From contig JABTVC010000002.1 of the NCBI GenBank assembly GCA_015075005.1, positions 1,160,259 to 1,224,258 of the forward strand: DNA of 64,000 nt, read 5' to 3'. Numbering within the stretch: position 1 is the first letter of the stretch; each line of letters begins with the position of its first letter. The notes under the pieces are model-generated. The model was not told where the DNA came from. It did no database searches and was given only the letters and a program-made list of their open reading frames with translations. Of this stretch, positions 1-10,157 are shown one piece after another. Source of the DNA: Planctomycetia bacterium. GTDB taxonomy: Bacteria > Planctomycetota > Brocadiia > Brocadiales > Brocadiaceae. The translations under genes and the position numbers were made by a program.

Positions 1-620
1 TTTTTTACCATGGCGCCCACCCGCTTTGCAATAGATTGATGAATGCCCGCTATGATGTCCGCCACGTTTCTTCCCTGTGATATGAGTGAAATAACCTCTG
101 ACTCACCAAAGACGGTACACAAGCTATTTATGTGTGGTATATCTTCTGCCTTTTCTGACAATATACCGAATTCGTCTAATTCTACCTCAAGAATACGACT
201 CATAACTTCCAGGAATCGTCCCGTTCCGGCGGCACACTTATCGTTCATTGCAAAATCTACCATTATTCCACTACGATCAAGGGCAATTACCTTACAGTCC
301 TGGCCACCAATATTAATAATGGTTCTTATGTTTGCCTTATCGCGCATGAGCCAGTTGGCTGCTTTAGCATTAGCTGTAATTTCTGTAATGATTTCATTTG
401 TGGGGACTATCCTGCGACCATATCCTGTAGCTACAGTGTATTGAATTTCTTCGACCTTTAAATCATAATCCTCCAACATCTCACTGAATAATAGTTTTAC
501 GGTCTTCTTGCAATTGGTTCCTGTTGAGGATATTTTCGATCCGATAATCGTGTGCCCTTGCATTATTACAATCTTTGTGGTGGTTGAACCAATATCAATT
601 CCTGCTACTATTTTCATCAT
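1..620 (-). CDS. BadF/BadG/BcrA/HgdC-type ATPase, activator of a 2-hydroxyacyl-CoA dehydratase or benzoyl-CoA reductase-like enzyme (partial)
   Basis: The frame is open from a double ATG (620 and 617) to the left edge, so about 206 N-terminal residues are visible. The start MKIVAGIDIGSTTTK is the phosphate-binding loop of the ASKHA fold. Further on are a NIGGQDCK segment, the NDKCAAGTGRFLEVM motif whose Cys is a ligand of the bridging [4Fe-4S] cluster in activases such as HgdC, and a LCTVFGESEV segment with the second cluster Cys. Family knowledge: these homodimers use ATP to push one electron into a dehydratase or reductase, normally encoded next door. The partner, if present, lies outside the window to the left. 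Which substrate it serves cannot be told from this part. Confidence 0.9.
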   Translation of the reverse strand, partial: MMKIVAGIDIGSTTTKIVIMQGHTIIGSKISSTGTNCKKTVKLLFSEMLEDYDLKVEEIQYTVATGYGRRIVPTNEIITEITANAKAANWLMRDKANIRTIINIGGQDCKVIALDRSGIMVDFAMNDKCAAGTGRFLEVMSRILEVELDEFGILSEKAEDIPHINSLCTVFGESEVISLISQGRNVADIIAGIHQSIAKRVGAMVK

Positions 621-810
621 TTTATGTTAACCGTAATAAACATACAAGGCAAGATAAAAGTCGCCTGGAAAAGACAGATAGTGCATCATGGAGAAGGAAT
701 GAAGTACCTGCAGCTAACATAATTACCAATATTTTATTGATATTATGTAAAGCAACGGTAAGATGATTACGATGAATAATTTTATATGATCCGGAGGGAA
801 ATGACCGAAT

Positions 811-1221
811 ATGTTACCTGTGAAACCAGAAATTATATCTTTTCTTATTGCCGATATGGTTATTCAGGAAAAGGCAACAAACAAATGGAGTGCGATAGGT
901 ATATTTGATAGAATTCGTGCAACAAGTTTTCCTTACACACATCCAGGTTTAGGCCTTTACATTCGTCTTGCAGACGCAGAGGGAGATTACGATGTCCGTA
1001 TTGAGTTTTGTGATGATAGCGACCGCATATTTGCTGTTTTTGAAGGAATTACAGTATCGATTCATTCACGGCTGCAACACCCGGACTTTGGAATGAAGAC
1101 CGCAAATTTGCCTATACCAAAACCTGGAAAATATTATTTTAAACTGTATTTTAATAGATCATTTGCTAAGGGCTTTCGGCTGGATGTCGAAGTGATGCCT
1201 CAGAAACAGTACGGGGCATAG
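811..1221 (+). CDS. DUF6941-like conserved protein, 136 aa
   Basis: Uninterrupted ORF preceded by CCGGAGGG about 12 nt before the ATG. No signal peptide or membrane segment is seen. It has alternating beta-strand character, a segment IQEKATNKWSAIGIFDRI near residues 19-36 and VRIEFCDDSDRIF near residues 63-75. The N-terminal pattern resembles proteins I recall as DUF6941, whose function is unknown; this is recognition from memory and was not searched. It lies alone between the divergent activase and the radical SAM gene, with 190 nt to the first stop codon in the latter's frame. Confidence 0.6.
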   Translation: MLPVKPEIISFLIADMVIQEKATNKWSAIGIFDRIRATSFPYTHPGLGLYIRLADAEGDYDVRIEFCDDSDRIFAVFEGITVSIHSRLQHPDFGMKTANLPIPKPGKYYFKLYFNRSFAKGFRLDVEVMPQKQYGA

Positions 1222-1308
1222 GTCAGCGAAAGAAATTGCTTGTTGTGAAAAAATGCTAACAACTGATTTCTGAATCTTTGAGGATTATAATAACCTATTT
1301 CTGTAATC

Positions 1309-2850
1309 TTGCTGGAACCCCCGCGTCCGAGAAATCCAAAACGATTTGAGGAGGTAGTCAATGCCCCTCTCTCTGCCAGTCTATTTACCGGTTATATCGC
1401 TTCAGTATTACGTGAAAACAATATAAAGGTTGAAATCGCCGATGCCCATCTCTACGATTGGTCAATAGAGCAGACAATCATACACCTCACAAATAAGTCT
1501 TTTCAGCTTTTATGTGTTCATGCGGTGTATTTATGGGAAAAGACACAGGATATCTTTGACATGCTTTCCAATCTGAGATCAAGGGGTGTTACAGCGCATA
1601 TCAATCTCTATGGATACTATCCGACATTTGCCTATGAAAAAATTCTTGTGCAGTTTTCTTTTGTTGATTCTGTGACCATTGGTGAACCAGAATTTACAAC
1701 ACTCGACCTTGCAAGGTATGCCCTGCAAGAAAGGGATATTCCATTTGGAAAACCTGCACAGCATAAACCCATAAAAAATGGAATGAATATCCCTGGGCTG
1801 GCTTTCAAGGATGAAAAAGGAAAGGTTGTTTCTCATTCACGCCCACGTATCAAGGATTTGGACCAACTCCCCTACCCTGATCGGCAAGATATTGCGCTTT
1901 ATCAAAAAAAAAGCATCGCAATATACATTCAGGGAAGCCGTGGATGTTATGGGCAATGCACCTTTTGTTATCTGAATCCTTTTTACGGACAGAGAAACCA
2001 ATGGCGAGGCAGGAGTGCAAAGGATATCTTTGGAGAGATTTATAAATTACATACGGAACATGCTATACAACACTTTTATTTTTCAGATCCAAATTTTTTT
2101 GGCCCGGGAAAACATGGAAAGGAAAGGGTTGTTACGTTAGCAGAACTCATTCTGTCAAACAATCTGGACATCCACTTTGGTTTTGAGTGCCGTGCGAATG
2201 ACGTTGAGGAATACTCCCTCTCAAGGCTAGTTAAGGCTGGACTTACCACTGTATTCCTGGGCTTGGAGAGCGGAGACACCATATCATTAAAACGATTCCA
2301 AAAACATACGACGGTTGATGAAAATAAAATGGCTATTCACTTACTGCGAGAGTATGGGATTGAACCTACCTTTGGTTTTATTATGTTTGAACCCAATTCC
2401 ACCATGGAGGGTGTGAGAAATAATTTTAATTTTCTCAAAGAAGTGGATATAATGACTACCCCTGCTGTGACCGCTCATCTGCTGCACCACAGGCAAACCC
2501 TCTTTGAAGGAACATCTGACTATCAGTCGATGATAAGCACGGTGCCCGATACATGCGCAGGCACGTCGTTTACAAATTACGAAGCATACTATAAGATAAA
2601 AGACCCGAAGGTTGAGGCCTTTTCAGAGATTATTATCAATCTGTGCAGAACTACCTTGTCTTTACTACCAAAGACCTTTCACTGCGAAACCAATGCATCC
2701 GCTACAAGCCATAAACCGACTTTAGATGCATTAAATAATACAATGATTACCATGTTTGAAAAAACCCTTTCTTGCTTCGAAACAAATACAATTCTTTGTG
2801 GTTCCGAAGTAATAAGGGAAATAAACCAAAAACTGATACCTGGATTTTGA
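1309..2850 (+). CDS. B12-binding-domain radical SAM protein, about 513 aa
   Basis: The N-terminal ~150 residues look like a cobalamin-binding Rossmann domain (LLEPPRPRNP start, then FSFVDSVTIGEPE). The radical SAM cluster motif is RGCYGQCTFC, with Cys at about residues 213, 217 and 220, followed by a typical barrel (FYFSDPNFF, FECRAN, VFLGLESGD). The family includes BchE-, HpnR- and P-methylase-like enzymes; substrate unknown. Start is uncertain: this frame opens only at 1294, the first conventional start is TTG at 1309 inside LLEPP, and relatives usually have a few residues before that (MKxLLLEPP). A GAGG lies at 1280-1283, 25 nt from the TTG, so either a rare ATT start at 1297 or a small frame error at the 5-prime end is possible. 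Confidence 0.85.
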   Translation: MLEPPRPRNPKRFEEVVNAPLSASLFTGYIASVLRENNIKVEIADAHLYDWSIEQTIIHLTNKSFQLLCVHAVYLWEKTQDIFDMLSNLRSRGVTAHINLYGYYPTFAYEKILVQFSFVDSVTIGEPEFTTLDLARYALQERDIPFGKPAQHKPIKNGMNIPGLAFKDEKGKVVSHSRPRIKDLDQLPYPDRQDIALYQKKSIAIYIQGSRGCYGQCTFCYLNPFYGQRNQWRGRSAKDIFGEIYKLHTEHAIQHFYFSDPNFFGPGKHGKERVVTLAELILSNNLDIHFGFECRANDVEEYSLSRLVKAGLTTVFLGLESGDTISLKRFQKHTTVDENKMAIHLLREYGIEPTFGFIMFEPNSTMEGVRNNFNFLKEVDIMTTPAVTAHLLHHRQTLFEGTSDYQSMISTVPDTCAGTSFTNYEAYYKIKDPKVEAFSEIIINLCRTTLSLLPKTFHCETNASATSHKPTLDALNNTMITMFEKTLSCFETNTILCGSEVIREINQKLIPGF

Positions 2851-3029
2851 GATCGGTGAACAGGTCTGGCTGGAGGGACATGAAGATGTTTGTCGGAAGG
2901 CTTCGGGGTATGACGTAGCAATTTACTCTTCTTGTGCAAAGGAATAGTGCACGCTTTCTACCGAAAGTTCCTACGGATGTAAAAAGCGCCAGCTTTGCTT
3001 CAATTGCTGAATTACCAGCCGATAATCAG

Positions 3030-3341
3030 CTATTTCATGAGTGAGTGTATCCTCTTTGTGTCGAGGAGGGCCTTTTCCATCGGTATAAGCGGTGTAATCT
3101 CTATATCAGTAAAAAACGGGAATAGAGGCAGCTTTGAGACGATTTCTTCCATTTCTTCATTGGACTCTGCGTCAATAACAGCAGCAGCCCCGCGCCTGCC
3201 TGCCAGTTTTCCTCCGGCTAAAATCTTTCCCCGCCTTTGGAACCGCGAAAAATATTCCCACTCTTTTATTACATATCCCAAGAAGTCCTTTGCCGGCATC
3301 TGGGGCATCTGTTTTATCTCAACCTTCAATAGGAATAACAT
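3030..3341 (-). CDS. Muconolactone-isomerase-like small protein, about 103 aa
   Basis: Reading from the internal ATG at 3341 gives MLFLLKVEIKQMPQMP at the N-terminus, the usual beginning of muconolactone delta-isomerase-fold proteins (ferredoxin-like dimers). Later segments AGGKLAGRRGAAAVID and VSKLPLFPFFTDIEITPL match the alternating strand/helix pattern of that fold. A longer frame to 3377 would overlap fabG and adds no conserved sequence. It lies about 20 nt downstream of fabG on the same strand and is probably cotranscribed. A true role in aromatic degradation is unlikely without partner genes; a generic dimeric alpha/beta-barrel role is as plausible. Confidence 0.72.
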   Translation of the reverse strand: MLFLLKVEIKQMPQMPAKDFLGYVIKEWEYFSRFQRRGKILAGGKLAGRRGAAAVIDAESNEEMEEIVSKLPLFPFFTDIEITPLIPMEKALLDTKRIHSLMK

Positions 3342-3360
3342 GATCCACACATTCCATTCT

Positions 3361-4104
3361 TTAGATCGCCAAACCACCGTCTACGCTAATTACATGGCCT
3401 GTAATATAATGAGCATCATCTGACAGCAGAAATGCTGCAGTCTTTGCTATCTCTTCTGGTTTACCGAACCGCTTTACCGGAATCATTTCAATCATCTTGT
3501 CTTTATATTCCTGTGGTAGTGAGGCCGTCATGTCTGTTTCGATAAAACCGCAGGCAATTGCATTTACGGTGATATTTACCTTTCCTACCTCTTTAGCCAG
3601 GGCCTTTGTAAAACCGACCATACCCGCCTTCGAGGAGGAATAATTTACTTGCCCTGCCATTCCCATCAAACCACTCACAGAAGTTATATTCAGGATACTG
3701 CCAGCCTTTTGTTTGATCATCTGTGTAATAACCGCCTTGGAAAAATTATAAACACTCTTGAGATTGGTGTTAATGACATCGTCCCAATCGTTCTCACTCA
3801 TGAGGGCAAGAAGCTTATCTCTGGTAATACCGGCATTATTTACCAGGAAATCGATCCTGCCGAACGCACCTTTAACCTCCTTCACCATGGTCTTTGCGCC
3901 TTCAAAACTGGCGGCATTTATCTGGAAAGAAACAGATCTCTGTCCCATTGACTCAATCTCTTTTACTAATGCGCCCGCGGCATCCGCATTCTTGTTATAA
4001 TTAAAGACAACATTACAGCCTCTTTTCGCGAGTTCTAATACAATTGCCTTGCCTATCCCTCGTGTACCTCCTGTAACTATCGCTACCTTATCCTTGAATT
4101 GCAT
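3361..4104 (-). CDS. fabG: 3-oxoacyl-[acyl-carrier-protein] reductase, SDR family
   Basis: Start chosen at ATG 4104 because AAAGGAGG lies about 10 nt upstream and the protein then begins MQFKDKVAIVTGGTRGIGKA with the Rossmann glycine motif; the frame extends upstream to 4203 without conserved sequence. It is 247 residues, normal for FabG. Visible motifs: NNAGI, catalytic Ser in NITSVSG, the YSSSK pair (YxxxK) and the C-terminal DGGLAI. It reduces 3-oxoacyl-ACP with NADPH in fatty acid elongation. One oddity is NAIACGFIETDM, where most FabG proteins have Pro before Gly. The muconolactone-isomerase-like gene follows on the same strand. Confidence 0.93.
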   Translation of the reverse strand: MQFKDKVAIVTGGTRGIGKAIVLELAKRGCNVVFNYNKNADAAGALVKEIESMGQRSVSFQINAASFEGAKTMVKEVKGAFGRIDFLVNNAGITRDKLLALMSENDWDDVINTNLKSVYNFSKAVITQMIKQKAGSILNITSVSGLMGMAGQVNYSSSKAGMVGFTKALAKEVGKVNITVNAIACGFIETDMTASLPQEYKDKMIEMIPVKRFGKPEEIAKTAAFLLSDDAHYITGHVISVDGGLAI

Positions 4105-4301
4105 TCGGTATGTCCTCCTTTTATCTGTACAAAAATTACCATGAGGAACTATAGTAAAGAAACGGATTTTGAAATGCAAGGTAAAAAAATCAAAATACTC
4201 CACGTGCTATGAATAAAGTATTCGCTGGTGGTTGAAAGTATGTTAAAGATATGTTACCTTATTTCGGACGTTACCTATCATAAAATATATTTAATTTTGG
4301 C

Positions 4302-4329
4302 TTGACATTGGTCAAGTTGAATATATAAT
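4302..4329 (+). promoter_or_regulatory. Sigma70-type promoter for the small downstream gene
   Basis: TTGACA at 4302-4307, a 16-nt spacer and a perfect TATAAT at 4324-4329, followed 72 nt later by the ATG of the 55-residue ORF at 4402. It lies in the divergent gap from fabG. Seen by eye only. Confidence 0.6.
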
Positions 4330-4401
4330 TCCTTACTTTGGATTTTAGAAATCCACGTCTAATGTAATATGTTTTGAAAATCTTGCAAGGAGATCAGAAA
4401 A

Positions 4402-4569
4402 ATGATTTTAGATGTAAATTATTCGATTGATCATCAACGAAAAAAAACAGAGCGCCTGGCATTTATTAAGGAACGATACAAGAAATTGGTGCTTGAGCCG
4501 CGGCAGGAGATTGAATTTGAAATTGAAAAAGCATTAGATGATGAAGATACAGAGCTGGATAGTTTGTAA
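4402..4569 (+). CDS. Small hypothetical protein, 55 aa
   Basis: ATG at 4402 is preceded by CAAGGAGATC (AAGGAG, about 9 nt away) and by a good promoter at 4302-4329, so translation is likely. The product is highly charged: a basic middle (HQRKKTERLAFIKERYKKL) and an acidic C-terminus (ALDDEDTELDSL), probably helical, with no membrane segment. I do not recognise the family. An open frame with coding character follows in another phase (4581-4799), so this may be the N-terminal part of a roughly 130-residue protein broken by a frameshift near 4570. Confidence 0.6.
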   Translation: MILDVNYSIDHQRKKTERLAFIKERYKKLVLEPRQEIEFEIEKALDDEDTELDSL

Positions 4570-4580
4570 GTGTTGGCTGA

Positions 4581-4799
4581 CGACCCCTCCCCAATGTTGT
4601 TCCTCGTTGTTACTTTCCCGGCAATTTCAGATATAAAAATCAGGTTGCAATCCTTAATCCAGCGACAAATGAGTATTTGATTCAAGAATATTCACGAATG
4701 GTATTATTTCAAAATTATCCATCATTCGCCAGACCAGTGGGCTATTTTCATCATTGCCGTTGGATTAAGGATAAATCTCAATGTTCTATGCCAGGTTAG
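4581..4799 (+). pseudogene. Open frame with coding character, possible C-terminal part of the 4402 gene
   Basis: Opens after a TGA at 4578 and ends at TAG 4797-4799, 7 nt short of the convergent ribD stop. It reads PRCYFPGNFRYKNQVAIL, then TNEYLIQEYSRMVLF and FARPVGYFHHCRWIKDK, a low-redundancy composition rich in aromatic residues that looks like real protein rather than noise. It has no start codon or ribosome site of its own. Inference: it is fused to the upstream 55-residue ORF in an undamaged copy. Family not recognised. Confidence 0.35.
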
Positions 4800-4806
4800 A
4801 AACAGA

Positions 4807-5904
4807 TCAACATGCTAAAATACCTTCAATAACAATATCACGAGAAAAGCTTTTTACGGTAATCTCATTAATTTTCACTGCTTCATCTACCGTATTAACC
4901 CCTTTTCCAAGTATGGGAGATTTTGCATCGTTACCACCAATAATAATCGGAGCAATAAATACGATAACTTTATCAGCAAGACGTTCTTCAATCATTGAGG
5001 TGATAACTCTACTTCCCCCCTCTACTAAGATATTGGTTAATTTCATTTCTCCTAACTTACGAAAGAGGGCCATTAAATCACACGATTACCCTTATCTCGT
5101 GTTTGAATAATTGTGCATCCCAATTGTTTCAGCTTCTCAATACGGTCATACGGTGCGTTATTATTAACTGCAACGATTATTTCAGCTTCGTGAATTGTAT
5201 TGAGAATACGTGAACGTAAGGGTAGAACGGCATGGCTATCGACAATAATTCTCCCTGGGCTTCTTCCCCCCTCAAGACGGCAGGTTAATAAAGGGTCATC
5301 ACGCAAGACGGTATTGATTCCTACTAATATACCATCTACCTGCCCACGGATTTTATGCGCGTACGCACGCGATTCTTCAGACGTAATCCATCGGGAGTCT
5401 CAGTATGAGTGGCGATCTTGCCATCCAACGACATGGCCCATTTTACTATTACATACGGTAATCCCTTTTGCATGAGTTTGAAAAAGGGGAATTGAGTCTT
5501 GTGGCATGCGATTCCATAACACCTAAGGTAACTTGAATCCCCGCCTCTTTCAATTTCTGAATCCCCTTACCCGAGGTAATGGGATTAGGGTCAATAACCG
5601 TTGTTACTACCTTTGTGATACCAGACTTAATGATGGCATCAGCACAAGGCGCTGTCTTACCATAGTGTGCACAGGGTTCCATGGAAACGTAGAGTGTCGC
5701 TCCTTTGCAGTTTGCCTTCCCCTCATGAATTGCGTGTATCTCCGCATGCGCCCTCCAAAGACTTGGTGATAACCCTTTCCAATAATTTCATTGTCTTTTA
5801 CCAGTACAGCGCCCACCATGGGATTCGGCTCCACCTTTCCGCGCCCCTTTTCAGCTAATTCAAAAGCAAGCGCCATATTTTTCGTCAGCGTCTGATGTAC
5901 TCAT
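4807..5904 (-). CDS. ribD: Riboflavin biosynthesis deaminase/reductase RibD, interrupted by frameshifts
   Basis: From ATG 5904 the product begins [21 protein letters not shown] and continues [14 protein letters not shown], the deaminase N-terminus. The zinc/catalytic HAEIHAI segment is restored only by adding one base near 5753 (the sequence has GGGCGCATG where GGGCCGCATG is needed). [15 protein letters not shown] then gives the two zinc Cys. Further one-base losses near 5495 (a T run), 5405 and 5075 split the reductase domain, which carries [16 protein letters not shown] and ILVEGGSRV. RibD deaminates and reduces the pyrimidine intermediate after GTP cyclohydrolase II. It starts 12 nt after the aroA stop, so the two are probably cotranscribed. 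ribBA of the same pathway lies at 52.7 kb. Confidence 0.85.
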
Positions 5905-5916
5905 AGCAATCCCATT

Positions 5917-7187
5917 TTACAATCCACCCCTTAAGGCCTCTAATCTCTGAAAATAATCAGGAAAAGTCTTTGATACACATTCAGGGTTTTTATCGATATT
6001 CCAGGTGAACGCAATCCAATCAAAGCAAAACTCATAGCCATACGATGATCATCATACGTTTCGATCCCGGCAGGTTGTGGTGAAGATGGTTCAATCTCAA
6101 AGCCATCCTCATATTCCACCGTTGCAATCCCCATCTTCCGCAATTCATGTACTACCGCAGCAATACGATCAGTTTCCTTGATGCGCATATTTTTTACGTT
6201 GCGGACCCGTGTCTTTCCGCGGGCAAATACCGCCACGACAGCCAGGGTCTGCACCACATCCGGCATATCACCCATGTCAACATCCACCCCGTGCAGGGTT
6301 GTATCTCCAGCACTTCAATCCAATTATCACCCATCCTAACTCTACAACCCATACTCTTCAGAACATCGACAAAATGGATGTCACCCTGCAAGGAATCGCC
6401 CCCAATGCCAATGACCCTTACCTTCCCGCTGGTAATGGCAGCCGCAGCGAAAAAATAAGAGGCGGCAGATGCGTCTCCCTCAACCTCATAAGGTGTCGCC
6501 TTATATCGCTGCCCGGATTTCACAAAGAACGTTTTATAGTTATTGTTTTCAATCATTACACCAAACTGATGCATGAGCGCCACAGTCATATCCACATACC
6601 GTTTTGAAACCAAACTGCCCTTTACTTCTATGACCACATCATTCTTTGCGTAGGGGCAGTCATCAGCAAGGCACTAAAATACTGGCTGCTCAGGTCCCTT
6701 TACGACGGCCAGTCCACCCTTTAATCCCTTCCTCGAATTACTACGGGTGGACAACCATCGTTATGTTTTGATATAACATCTGCCCCAAGCTGCCGTAAAC
6801 CATCAAGCAAATCCTGTATAGGCCTTTGCCTCATACGCGCGACACCATCAATTTCGTAAACTCCGTTGCCAAGGGTCAACATGGCTGTTAAAAACCGCAT
6901 CGCAGTCCCCGCATTCCCGATAAACAAATTCGCCTGGTTTACAGGAATAATTCCCCCCTTCCGTGGACAACAAACCTGTTGGCATCGTGCTGTTCCCCGA
7001 TGGGTATTCCTAAGATGTTTAAGCAGGATGCCATGTATTTGGTATCATCACTAAAAAGGGCATTAGTAATCGTGGATTCTCCATTGGCTAATGCTGCCGT
7101 GATGAGTGCACGGTTTGTATAACTCTTCGAACCAGGAACTGTAACGATAGCATCGACCGTTCCGGTTATAGGTTTTATCTCAATCAC
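5917..7187 (-). CDS. aroA: 3-phosphoshikimate 1-carboxyvinyltransferase (EPSP synthase), interrupted by frameshifts
   Basis: A GTG at 7187 with AGGAAAG about 8 nt upstream gives [27 protein letters not shown], with the PGSKS phosphoshikimate-binding motif. Later pieces hold [35 protein letters not shown] and [11 protein letters not shown], all diagnostic of EPSP synthase. At least four frame breaks separate them; the first is the loss of one base from a six-C run on the plus strand at 6953-6958. The C-terminus is recovered in a shifted frame ending at TAA 5917-5919. The enzyme joins shikimate-3-phosphate and PEP in the chorismate pathway. It is 46 nt downstream of the DUF4139 gene. Confidence 0.9.
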
Positions 7188-7233
7188 TTTATAACTTTCC
7201 TGTAAAAATTAAATGTACGTTATTTAGGATACA

Positions 7234-8592
7234 TTACCAACGATACAACACCGTATATTTCATCGTTACCTCTGTATCTTTTTCAATGCAATTAAGAATT
7301 CGAGGGTATAAGCATCTTTTTTATTATAGGCATGAGAAGATTCGCGGATTTCCCAATCACCCCAGAGCTGTTCTGTTACGAGAACTTCGATATCGTCTTT
7401 TTATGATTGCGCAATTTGATTTCCCATGTCTCTTCCCGTGCACGATCGCTTAATTGTTTATAATTAATTTGTTTTCGTTCACCAACAACATCAAAGGCGT
7501 CGCCGACATACAATCGAATTTTTCGTCTTTCGCGGTATGATCAACCCGATCTTCTCCAAGATACACCTGTGAGTGATCCTCATCTGACTTATAAACCCGT
7601 ATTTTCCCGGCAGGTATGGGTAACCCCAGCCCGTTTTTTCTGAATTACCAATTCCAACTTAACGGTAGCTTTCTTTTCGTTTTTGACCCGTCATACTCAT
7701 AGATCTTCTTCACCGGTGTTGTTGCCGTTGGGAAAAGCGAAAGTTGCTTGATTTGGTTGTTTTTGATTGTTGCAGCGCGCTGGAGGGTATAGAGATGATA
7801 CTCAAAGAAGGACTTTTCCTCAAATTGCCGAACCGGTGCGGCCTTTGCCATTACCTGCGTCTCGTAACCAATATAGCGCGATGGAGGAGGGTCACCCGGT
7901 GAACGTCACCAGCGATCAGTTTGAGTTTGGCGTTCTCATAATCTGTGCCCGATTGATTATTTATGGAAACCCAGGCAGCTAAATTCAGGTCTGTTTCATC
8001 CTGATTCACCAGTGCAACGTATTCTGCATGCCAGCCAATTCCGTCCGTTAAATAACTCGTTTCCATCGTGTGTTTGCCGGCCTTTTCGTTTGAAAGGAGC
8101 CAAACTAGTGTCGGTTTGGTAATGAGACCCGCGGGTAGTTTCGGAAAATCTATGTTCAGAATATTTGCCACTGCGATCGATTGAACACCACCGTCTTTTT
8201 CTCTAAAACCACATTTCCACTGACACTGAGTAATTTTCCTTCAAAAACCTTTTCCTTTTTCGTAAAGAGCTGGATGGGCTGATCAATATATTTCTGCAAT
8301 ATCTTTTCAGCATTCACTAAATCATATTCATAGTTTTGTTCAAGAATGCCTACCTGATCAGGTGCAGTGAGCGATGTAAAATGAACGGATGTTGGATCAA
8401 TTAACGATGCAAACTCTGTAAAGCATATTTCCTGTTCTCCCGCCTTTAAATCTATTTCCCGAACGTCTCGAACTAAGCCGAGATTGTTCTGGTAAATGGT
8501 AATGGATACTTGTTTTTCTTGTGCTATAGAATCGGAAATTAAAAGGGAAAAAATTGGACAAAAAAGAACAGAAACAAAAAATTCTTTTTCAT
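7234..8592 (-). CDS. DUF4139-domain exported protein, interrupted by frameshifts
   Basis: ATG 8592 follows GGAGG by about 9 nt and encodes a Lys-initiated, Phe-rich hydrophobic segment that works as a signal peptide once one base is restored near 8565. The mature part begins QEKQVSITIYQNNLGLVRDV. The DUF4139 region shows PTLVWLLSNEKAGKH, YLTDGIGWHAEYVALV and SFFEYHLYTLQRAATIKNNQ, followed by a C-terminal LVTEQLWGDWEI and MKYTVLYRW before the stop at 7234-7236. There are breaks near 8190, 7860, 7650 and 7500. DUF4139 proteins are envelope proteins of unknown function, mostly beta-rich. Assignment is by motif memory. Confidence 0.75.
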
Positions 8593-8690
8593 TTTACTGG
8601 CCTCCAGATTAAAGGTAACACGGCATTGCCGCAGATAAAAACGAAACATAGTTTAAGTTCATGTTCAGGAATTTCAAAGCTACAAGGGTG

Positions 8691-8717
8691 GCACGGATAA
8701 ACTTGTTTGTCCGTGCT
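8691..8717. repeat. Dispersed hairpin repeat, copy 1
   Basis: GCACGGATAAAC and GTTTGTCCGTGC form a stem with a short loop, preceded by TACAAGGGTG. Near-identical hairpins occur at 31128-31152 and 44238-44271, all between genes. This resembles a REP-type element. Confidence 0.65.
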
Positions 8718-8790
8718 TAATTTATGTGGACACACAAAGTTTGCCCATGCGACTCCACTGCAGAACCTGTTTAATAAATTGGTTAGGAAT

Positions 8791-10056
8791 TCATCGAAAA
8801 TTTATCACATCCATGGGATACAGGTGTTTCTTTACCATAAGGGGATATCCCTGCCAGGTTTTATAACGAAAAAGAAAAACGAGTCCTGGAACAGCAGCTA
8901 AAGTGCAAAAAATAAAAAAATGAACCCATCCTATTCTTTCGGCTAAAAACCCGGTTGGCGAGGCAACAATTACCCGCGGAATGCCCATGAGACTGCTCAG
9001 GAGGGCATACTGCGTGGCGGTAAACCTTTTATTGCAAAGGCTCGCCATAAATGCCGTAAAGGCGGCGGTTCCCATGCCGCTGGTTAAGTTTTCAAAGGCG
9101 ACCGTGACTGCCAGCGCAAAATGGTGTGTCCCAATGGAAGCAAGCGCAGAAAAAGAAAGGGTAGATACTGCCTGCGCGATTCCAAAGATCCAGAGACCTT
9201 TGCAAAGCCCGAGTCTTATTAAAAGAATACCACCTGCGAGGCCACCTGCAATTGTGGCAAAGATCCCAAAGGTCTTTACAACAGCCGCTAATTCTGTCTT
9301 GGTAAATCCATCTTTAAAATAAAGGCGTTGTCATGCTGCCCGCCATGATATCGCCAATTTTATAAAGGAGGATAAAGGCCAATATTTCAAAGGCCCCCAT
9401 CCTCTTGAAATAATCAGTAAAAGGTTCTATGACCGCTTCGCGAAGGGATTTTGGAGGAGACGCCAATCCTTCAGCGCCTGGCGCCAGGCATGTTGTGATA
9501 ATACCTATGAGGAGGGAGGCTGCGAGCAGCAGATAAACGTAATTCCATGGAATACGGTCAGCTAAAAATAGGGCAAACGCCCCTGAAAAGAGCATCCCCA
9601 TGCGATAGCCGTTAACGGCCAGAGAAGAACCCAGACCCAATTCTTCATCCCTTAAAAGCTCGCGTCTGTAAGCATCAACGACAATATCCTGGCTCGCGCT
9701 AAAAAGGACACAAGCACAGCAAGAAAGGCCACAATCCATGGTGATTCAGCAGGCCGCACCAGAGAAAATGCCCCAATCGCCAGCATGAGAAGGATTTGGG
9801 AGATCAGCATCCATCCACGCCGTCGGCCAAAAAATGGTGGCACGTACCGGTCCATAACAGCGCCCAGAGAAACTTGACCGTGTAAGGAAGTCCCACCAGG
9901 AAAACATCCCAATCACCGCGAGATTTACCTTTTCATCAGTCATCCATGCCTGAAGCGTGGACCTGTGACTAAGAGAGGTATGCCGGAGCTTACGCCTAAA
10001 AAGAAGATGACGAGCATCCGCCAACTGAAAATAATCCGTAAGATAGGAACTTGCAT
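8791..10056 (-). CDS. ampG: AmpG-type muropeptide MFS transporter, interrupted by frameshifts
   Basis: From ATG 10056 the sequence runs MQVPILRIIFSWRMLVIF and continues GVSSGIPLLVTGSTLQAWM once a base is restored near 9965; this is the AmpG first-helix signature. Downstream pieces include LGAVMDRY (9.85 kb), SASQDIVVDAYRRELL (9.65 kb), YKIGDIMAGSMTTPLF and GTAAFTAFMASLCNKRFTATQ, all AmpG-like. About 12 hydrophobic segments are spread over the region, with frame breaks near 9930, 9740, 9310 and 9080. The family imports anhydromuropeptides released by lytic transglycosylases such as MltA (49.2 kb) for cell wall recycling. Confidence 0.82.
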
Positions 10057-10157
10057 AATTAAAATTTTGTATGATTACGTCTCACAGCACGGATTCAAAC
10101 CCTTGGGTACTGTTACAATATCTGGTACAATCGGCAAGCCTGAACCAATCTGGGCAG

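Noticed and set aside
4434..4685. Minus-strand 83-codon Ser-rich frame
   Set aside because: Antisense to the small gene at 4402, which has promoter and ribosome site; low-complexity Ser content.
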